This document shows, piece by piece, positions 59,238 to 64,000 of a DNA stretch of 64,000 nt. The notes beneath the pieces are model-generated. The model made no database searches, was not told where the DNA came from, and saw only the letters and a program-made list of their open reading frames with translations. The position numbers and the translations under genes were made by a program. Numbering within the stretch: the stretch's first letter is position 1; each line of letters begins with the position of its first letter. The stretch spans positions 1 to 64,000 of the forward strand of contig JAHLKH010000142.1 in assembly GCA_025526915.1 (NCBI GenBank), written 5' to 3'. This DNA comes from Entophlyctis helioformis. Lineage: Eukaryota > Chytridiomycota > Chytridiomycetes > Chytridiales > Chytriomycetaceae.

Positions 59238-59525
59238 TGTAACGATATCCACGGACGGATCATCCCGTCGTGGTCCCAGGCCCTGACGCCCTGTGTCCCT
59301 GTTTCATGGGTCATTGCCTTGCCATATTGCTGTCCAATGGCGCGCCTCTATTCCATGTGACGCGCCTATATAAGCTGGCACTGGATAGTACTCTGCCAAC
59401 CCCAGCCGTTGTGCCTCGTACTTCCCAGGTGCCTATCCATCCTTATGTCTGCCTATGGCTACTGCTCTTACCAATGAACATGCCTCGTACTTCCCAGACG
59501 TATACCGTCCGTACAAGTCCTTATA
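59238..59525 (+). repeat. 5' LTR of the nested element
   Basis: It starts TGTAACGATATCC and ends CCTTATA. It contains a strong TATA box, TATATAAG, at 59367-59374. Two copies of CCTCGTACTTCCCAG lie near its 3' end. Confidence 0.92.
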
Positions 59526-61111
59526 CAACGGCTCACCCATCGAACTCGACGACCGACCGACCGACCGAATTCTGGGCCGCCATGCAAGCCGGCGGCCCAG
59601 GCCAGCCGACCCGCACCAGCCCGCAACAGACCGCAACCAACAACCATCGCAACCACCTCCAAACGACCACCAGCAGCCTCCAGCACGAGCTACGCACCGC
59701 TCGCCTGGAGCTGCACAACATCCAGCTCATTTCCGACGACTGTCTGCTCGCCATCCAGCTACAGACAGCCTGTGTTGACAAGACTCGTTCCATTGCCGCC
59801 AGCATCCTTCGCTCATGCCACAGGCCGCCGACAAAGGAGGAGCACCATCGCCTGGCCCCTGCAATGGTTGCTCTGCGAGAGGACCTTGCCAGGCGTGACA
59901 GCCTCCAGCTTGAGCAGCAGCAGCTCGAGCAGACGGCAAGCGACCTGCTTGCATTCATTGACCAGCTCGAAGCCACACTTCGTTGGCGCAAACTCAACCA
60001 TCGTTTGTGGAACGCCAACGGCAGTAGCAGCAGCAGTAGCAGCCGCAACACCGACCTCGCCACCAGCTCCATCTGCACCGGCCCCGGCCATGTGCAGCCC
60101 CAACCGCTCTGCATGCAGCAGCTGCCCGACCAGCCCGTCCGCAGCCCCGGCCACTCTGGCCCTGGCAGCACGCCTGTCCTGACGCCGCGGCATCAGCAGC
60201 ATCGTTCTCCCGTTCCGACCGCCACTGCTCTGGCCTCGCCTCAGCAGCACCGACCGACCCAGCCGCCTCTGGCACCGGCCAGCCCGGCCAGCAGGGTCGA
60301 GCACCCGTCCGTCGCGTACCCGTCCGTCCCGTCCCCGTCTGTCCCGCTCTGCAGCCCAGTCGCTGTCCCTGCAGGCTCGCCCATCCAGCCGCCTGCAGCG
60401 CGCGCCGATTGGCCAACGCGATCTGATTGGCCAACGCGTGCCAATCGGTCAGCAGCAGCTGATTGGTCGGCACCAACCGATTGGTCAGCCGCATCTGATT
60501 GGTCGCCATCAGCCGATCCATCGCCGATGCCAATCGATCTGCCATCTGCACCAGCAACAACAGCCGTTCTGCCCAGCCTCTCGACTGAGCAGCACTCAGC
60601 CGACACCGCTGCACCTGCCCTTGCCAAGCAGTCGCACCGCCTGTCGACACACTCGCCTTCGCACCCGTCTCAACTGCCTACAACGCTCCATCTGCCTCAT
60701 CTGTCTTCTGTACTGTCAACTGAATTGCCGATTGAACCGACTGGACTGCGCCAACTGCCGCCAGTACAACCGCCGCCGCTGCCGCCGCCCGTATTGCCTG
60801 AACCGACTGAGCTGCATCACCAACAGCCAGAACAACAACCGCTGCCCGCTTACTTGCCTGATCTGCCCTTGCAGATGCTGCCGACCCAGCCGCATCAGCA
60901 ATCGCTGCCTGTTCACTGCTCAACTGACATTGGATGCACTCGGCCGGCTACCGCTGCTCCAACGTCAACGACTGTCACTGCAATTGATCGACTGCCGCCG
61001 CCAGATCCAAACATCCTGTCATCGCCTGTCTTGCTACATGGTGCCGTCACCTGTGCTCAAACTGCGGATCTGCTCTTCATGGACCTGACTTTGTTGGATC
61101 GCGTCTTTTGA
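59270..61111 (+). CDS. Pro/Ser/Gln-rich protein of the nested element, unknown function
   Basis: An open frame of 613 codons starts inside the 5' LTR and fills the internal region. If translation begins downstream of the TATA box, the product is shorter. A helical stretch (LQHELRTARLELHNIQLISD ... LREDLARRDSLQLEQQQLEQ) predicts a coiled coil at about residues 140-240. The rest is low-complexity Pro/Ser/Gln/His with a SAAADWSAPTDWSAASDWS repeat. No zinc knuckle or enzyme motif is present. It could be a Gag-like structural protein or simply open sequence. Confidence 0.45.
   Translation: MVPGPDALCPCFMGHCLAILLSNGAPLFHVTRLYKLALDSTLPTPAVVPRTSQVPIHPYVCLWLLLLPMNMPRTSQTYTVRTSPYTTAHPSNSTTDRPTEFWAAMQAGGPGQPTRTSPQQTATNNHRNHLQTTTSSLQHELRTARLELHNIQLISDDCLLAIQLQTACVDKTRSIAASILRSCHRPPTKEEHHRLAPAMVALREDLARRDSLQLEQQQLEQTASDLLAFIDQLEATLRWRKLNHRLWNANGSSSSSSSRNTDLATSSICTGPGHVQPQPLCMQQLPDQPVRSPGHSGPGSTPVLTPRHQQHRSPVPTATALASPQQHRPTQPPLAPASPASRVEHPSVAYPSVPSPSVPLCSPVAVPAGSPIQPPAARADWPTRSDWPTRANRSAAADWSAPTDWSAASDWSPSADPSPMPIDLPSAPATTAVLPSLSTEQHSADTAAPALAKQSHRLSTHSPSHPSQLPTTLHLPHLSSVLSTELPIEPTGLRQLPPVQPPPLPPPVLPEPTELHHQQPEQQPLPAYLPDLPLQMLPTQPHQQSLPVHCSTDIGCTRPATAAPTSTTVTAIDRLPPPDPNILSSPVLLHGAVTCAQTADLLFMDLTLLDRVF
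59367..59374 (+). promoter_or_regulatory. TATA box of the nested element's 5' LTR
   Basis: TATATAAG is in the plus orientation and is repeated in the 3' LTR at 61408-61415. It is the expected promoter position within an LTR. Confidence 0.7.
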
Positions 61112-61279
61112 CCTGGTTTACTGGATATGCTCCGTGTCTCTCTATCATCGCGAGCAAGTACTACTGCACCACATCGCCGTCACCGTCGCGTATCTGCATC
61201 ATCTGGATCCGTCTTCCTTGGATCTCTCTCTTGTGCTGATACATTGCCTTCCGTTCCTTGCAATCTCAGCAAGGGGGGC

Positions 61280-61567
61280 TGTAACGATATCCACGGACAG
61301 ATCATCCCGTCGGGTCCCAGGCCCTGACGCCCTGTGTCCCTGTTTCATGGGTCATTGCCTTGCCATATTGCTGTCCAATGGCGCGCCTCTATTCCATGTG
61401 ACGCGCCTATATAAGCTGGCACTGGATAGTACTCTGCCAACCCCAGCCGTTGTGCCTCGTACTTCCCAGGTGCCTATCCATCCTTATGTCTGCCTATGGC
61501 TACTGCTCTTACCAATGAACATGCCTCGTACTTCCCAGACGTATACCGTCCGTACAAGTCCTTTATA
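61280..61567 (+). repeat. 3' LTR of the nested element
   Basis: Same length as the 5' LTR (288 bp) and nearly identical. It is preceded by the purine tract at 61271-61278 and followed by GCGAC. Confidence 0.92.
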
Positions 61568-61572
61568 GCGAC

Positions 61573-61824
61573 GGGGACGCATCCAAGAAGCGCCACGGCG
61601 ACGAGCGACCGCGAGAACCGAGCCGACGGTGGCCAGTGGGTTGCCGCACTCGTCCTCGACCACGCGCGCGATGTCAAACACGAGCTGGGAGCCGCCCTGA
61701 GTGGCAAGCCACCACAGGCGGCCGGAGATGGCGTCGAGCGTGAACCCCGGCGTGCGGCGACGTCCTCGATGTGCAGGATCGCGGCCGCCAGTTGGTGACC
61801 GAGGGGGCTCTCGTCCGTCACCAT
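61573..61824 (-). pseudogene. Gypsy 5' coding region cut off by the nested insertion
   Basis: From the ATG at 61824 the frame reads MVTDESPLGHQLAAAILHIE, and after one frame shift continues as TLDAISGRLWWLATQGG and VVEDECGNPLATVGSVLA up to the insertion site. Its reading direction and place suggest that it is the original amino-terminus of the Gypsy gag, now separated from the rest by 2.3 kb. Confidence 0.55.
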
Positions 61825-61984
61825 GGGGATCGCCGCGGCAGGGACAGGGGCGGCGTTGGAGGCGCTAGCGGCGGCGTTGGACGCGGTGGCGTTGGGATCG
61901 GCGCGGCGTCAGCCGCACCATCGGCCGCGTTCGCAGCGGGCGTGTAGACATGGGGGAACAGCGGAAGGCAGCTGGTAGAGTATA

Positions 61985-61996
61985 CCAGTGCTACCA
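61985..61996 (-). other. Primer-binding site of the Gypsy element
   Basis: On the minus strand, one base after the 5' LTR, the sequence reads TGGTAGCACTGG. TGGTAGC is the usual complement of the 3' end of a tRNA (CCA tail; initiator Met is the common primer in such elements). Confidence 0.65.
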
Positions 61997-61997
61997 G

Positions 61998-62290
61998 TGA
62001 AACAGGTCGAGCTGCACTACTGGTCAGAGATGCACAAAGGGTTCATTCCAATACACGTCAATGTCACGTACCTGCACTACTGGTCAGAGATGCACAAAGG
62101 GTTGACCAGAAGTGCAGGGCGGCGGCGCTTGCGTTTTATAGTCCATGTAGAGCCCCAAACACGCGGTCGTCTGTGTTGTGTCGCACCAGTAACTATGCCA
62201 AATATGGCAACTGAGACGCGACACTGTGTGACGGTGGCGTTGTCTGAGGTATTGCGCCACCGCTGTGCTAGTCAGACGAGCCGCGCAACA
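61998..62290 (-). repeat. Gypsy 5' LTR
   Basis: 293 bp, partner of 54274-54566, with TG...CA ends. It lies 226 bp beyond the stop codon of CCDC146 and could influence transcription of that region. Confidence 0.92.
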
Positions 62291-62516
62291 GTGGCGTCCT
62301 GCCTGCATTCAACAAGTACCGTGTCCACACAAACACTGTCGCTGCCACCTCACTGATCCACTGGCGATCCAACCGCTGCCTACCGAGCATCTCCATCGAA
62401 TCCAACCCCAGATGGCCGATGCACTGCCTATCATGCGTTCATTCTTTCCAGGTTGCACCACCCTGCTGTCACCCTGCTGTCACGCCGGCATCCAAGCGAT
62501 TCGCCTGGGAGGGCAT

Positions 62517-64000
62517 CTACAGCTCGACTGGCTTGACGGTCGGCCGTCTGTAGTGCCGCATGTGCGACCCAGTCTCGTGCGGCTTGTACGGCGCATGTGC
62601 ACCGTATGGTTTGGGAATCGGCAGCTCGCCGTATCCGGTGGCATCTGGGATGTACGCATTGGGCCGCGGCTCGGCCATGGTCCGCACATTGCCATATGTG
62701 AAGAAGTTGTCGTCGCCGCTGCATTGCAGGCAGAGTGTCAGTGGAGTGGAGTCGAGTGTCAGTAGAGTGTCGTGGAGTGGAGCAGGCACAGGTGGATCGA
62801 CTGAGCTGCATGCCAACGTGAGCAACGCACATGTCCACAAAGCGGCCCGTCTCTTCGCGCTGCTTGCGTTCCTTGAGTGCATTCACCTTGGCCTCGCGGC
62901 GGATGCGTGCTCGCTCTGACCGCACAAAGTCGCGCTCGATCTGCTCGGTCGGAATGTCCTCAGTCTCAAGCCGGCGCTTTGCTTCTTCCACAAGTGCCTC
63001 CTAATCTCCATGGCTGTCAGTATGGTGCTCGCGTGTAGCATTCCACGCAACACGCCTCCACCTTTTCACTCTTCTCTTGATAGAGGCTCATGGCGAGTGC
63101 CTGATGCATGGCCAGCTCAGACACCTTGGCCATCATGCACTTTGTGACGTGCTTGATGCGCTTTGTCAGATCGTTGAGTCGGCGCGAGACCTGGTACGTC
63201 TCGTCTTTACCCTCGAGCGTCTGCGACTTGAGTCTGTCTGTCAGCGTGCCAATCTCTTCTAGAATGAGATCCTTTTCCAGCAGCTTCTCCTATACTGCAC
63301 TGTTAGTGACTTTCATCTGTTGCGCAACCATGGAGCCTCGCATACTGCAGCATGCATACTTCGCGGCCAGCCAGTAGATCCTCGAGACGCTCAATCTTCT
63401 TCAGCAGCTCCTTTTGAGATGGATCGACACCGCCAAGGTTGCGGCACCGTCTTGGGTCGTCGGGGTTCTCCATCTCTTCTGCAAGGTCGGCAACTTTTTT
63501 GCGCAGCTTTTCTCTGCTAGCTTCCAGCTTCTCAATCTCGCCCTCGTAACCCCACGAGCGGCTCGGTTTGCTTCTGCAGCTCGACTTTGCGCTTGAGCTC
63601 GGCAACATAAGCGAGAGCTTGCGGATCTCGTCCTCCTTGTCGACGAGCGCGGATTCGCCCTTTGCCATGACTTCCTTCTGCACATTGAGACGCTCGTACA
63701 GGATGCAGAGCTCGTCGTTGCGGTCAAGAAGATGCACGCCGACCATGTTGCGCTCCTTGATACACTGTTCGTATCGGAGTTTGAGCGTCATCATCTCTTC
63801 TTCGGCCGAGTTGATGTGCATGTTGAGTGCCTCGATGGCCGCCAGATGCTGGTCAATCTGGTCTGTTTACGCGCATTTGTGTTGTTATGCTTCCATGGTT
63901 TGGACACCGTACACCGCAATGCCACCTACCTCGCCGGTCTCTGTACTGCACCATGAGTTTGTTGGCCTCGTTCTTGAGCGAGTCGCGCAACGCATACGCA
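62517..64000 (-). CDS. CCDC146: CCDC146/MBO2 flagellar coiled-coil protein, C-terminal part
   Basis: The gene enters from beyond 64000. Visible exons are about 63866-63360, 63289-63062, 63000-62831 and 62718-62517. Signature stretches of the family are [52 protein letters not shown], and the C-terminal [19 protein letters not shown] then [14 protein letters not shown]. The rest is heptad-rich coiled coil. The Chlamydomonas orthologue MBO2 is needed for normal flagellar beating; the human protein is in centrioles and sperm axonemes. Its presence implies a flagellated life stage. The frame breaks around 63612 and again near 63551 (the stretch reading [13 protein letters not shown]), so small indels are likely there. 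Confidence 0.9.

Larger units (their letters stand above)
59238..61567 (+). mobile_element. Non-autonomous LTR element nested in the Gypsy element
   Basis: 288-bp direct repeats (59238-59525 and 61280-61567) flank 1,754 bp. A 5-bp target-site duplication GCGAC lies exactly at both outer ends (59233-59237 and 61568-61572), proving insertion. A purine tract AAGGGGGG (61271-61278) sits one base before the 3' LTR, fixing the orientation as plus. There is no reverse transcriptase, protease or integrase, so it must have been mobilised in trans, as small TRIM/LARD-type elements are. The LTRs differ by one substitution and two single-base indels, so insertion was recent. Confidence 0.92.
54274..62290 (-). 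mobile_element. Ty3/Gypsy LTR retrotransposon, interrupted by a nested element
   Basis: The element is bounded by 293-bp direct repeats with TG...CA ends. It reads on the minus strand: 5' LTR 61998-62290, primer-binding site, gag, protease, reverse transcriptase, RNase H, integrase, polypurine tract, 3' LTR 54274-54566. The integrase after RNase H, plus a GPY/F motif, places it in Ty3/Gypsy (Metaviridae-type, a fungal genomic element). A second LTR element (59238-61567) is inserted near the start of gag; without it the element would be about 5.7 kb. The LTRs differ at about four positions, so insertion was fairly recent. No target-site duplication was found at the outer ends (ACGAC versus GTGGC). 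Confidence 0.9.

Overview
This is about 64 kb of nuclear DNA from a eukaryote with compact, intron-rich genes. Most introns are 50-250 nt with GT-AG ends, intergenic gaps are short, and GC content is moderately high. The combination of MED14, YOP1, a VTC1-type fragment, DNA polymerase alpha, tandem secreted S41 peptidases, large ankyrin proteins and the flagellar coiled-coil protein CCDC146/MBO2 points to a zoosporic (flagellated) fungus, most likely a chytrid. That assignment is inference from gene content.

Layout. 1-2297: end of a tRNA-Ser gene, then two identical head-to-tail copies of the 3' end of a non-LTR retrotransposon. 2452-4182: ankyrin protein. 4491-4573: tRNA-Ser(AGA). 4993-7028: F-box/WD40 protein. 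7182-8325: YOP1. 8630-9666 and 9741-16017: a Bax-inhibitor-1-type protein and MED14, divergent with a 74-bp gap. 16284-18808: a PHYHD1-type dioxygenase and a tetraspanin. 18998-23071: two tandem aldehyde dehydrogenases. 23592-30012: DNA polymerase alpha catalytic subunit. 30081-34285: large coiled-coil protein. 34355-37650: ELL-type elongation factor. 38016-39956: a second ankyrin protein. 40393-40602: orphan C-terminal piece of VTC1. 40614-43397: CWC24 carrying an intein. 43571-47089: DDT/PHD chromatin protein. 47643-53623: two tandem secreted S41-like peptidases. 54274-62290: a full Ty3/Gypsy retrotransposon with a second, non-autonomous LTR element inserted in it. 62517-64000: CCDC146, running off the end.

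Main discovery. The spliceosomal factor CWC24 (RNF113A family) contains an in-frame intein of 535 residues, inserted inside its CCCH zinc finger. The intein has recognisable splicing blocks and a LAGLIDADG endonuclease. Removing it rejoins a perfect C-X8-C-X5-C-X3-H finger. The cysteine that must carry out the second step of protein splicing is itself the second zinc ligand of the finger. This places a self-splicing protein element in the part of the spliceosome that contacts the 5' splice site.

Quality caution. In many of the conserved genes the reading frame breaks at isolated points that one missing base would repair. At least fifteen such places were seen, nearly all of the same sign. This looks like residual single-base deletion error in an assembly rather than widespread pseudogenes. 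Coordinates of spliced genes are spans; exons are listed where they could be worked out.
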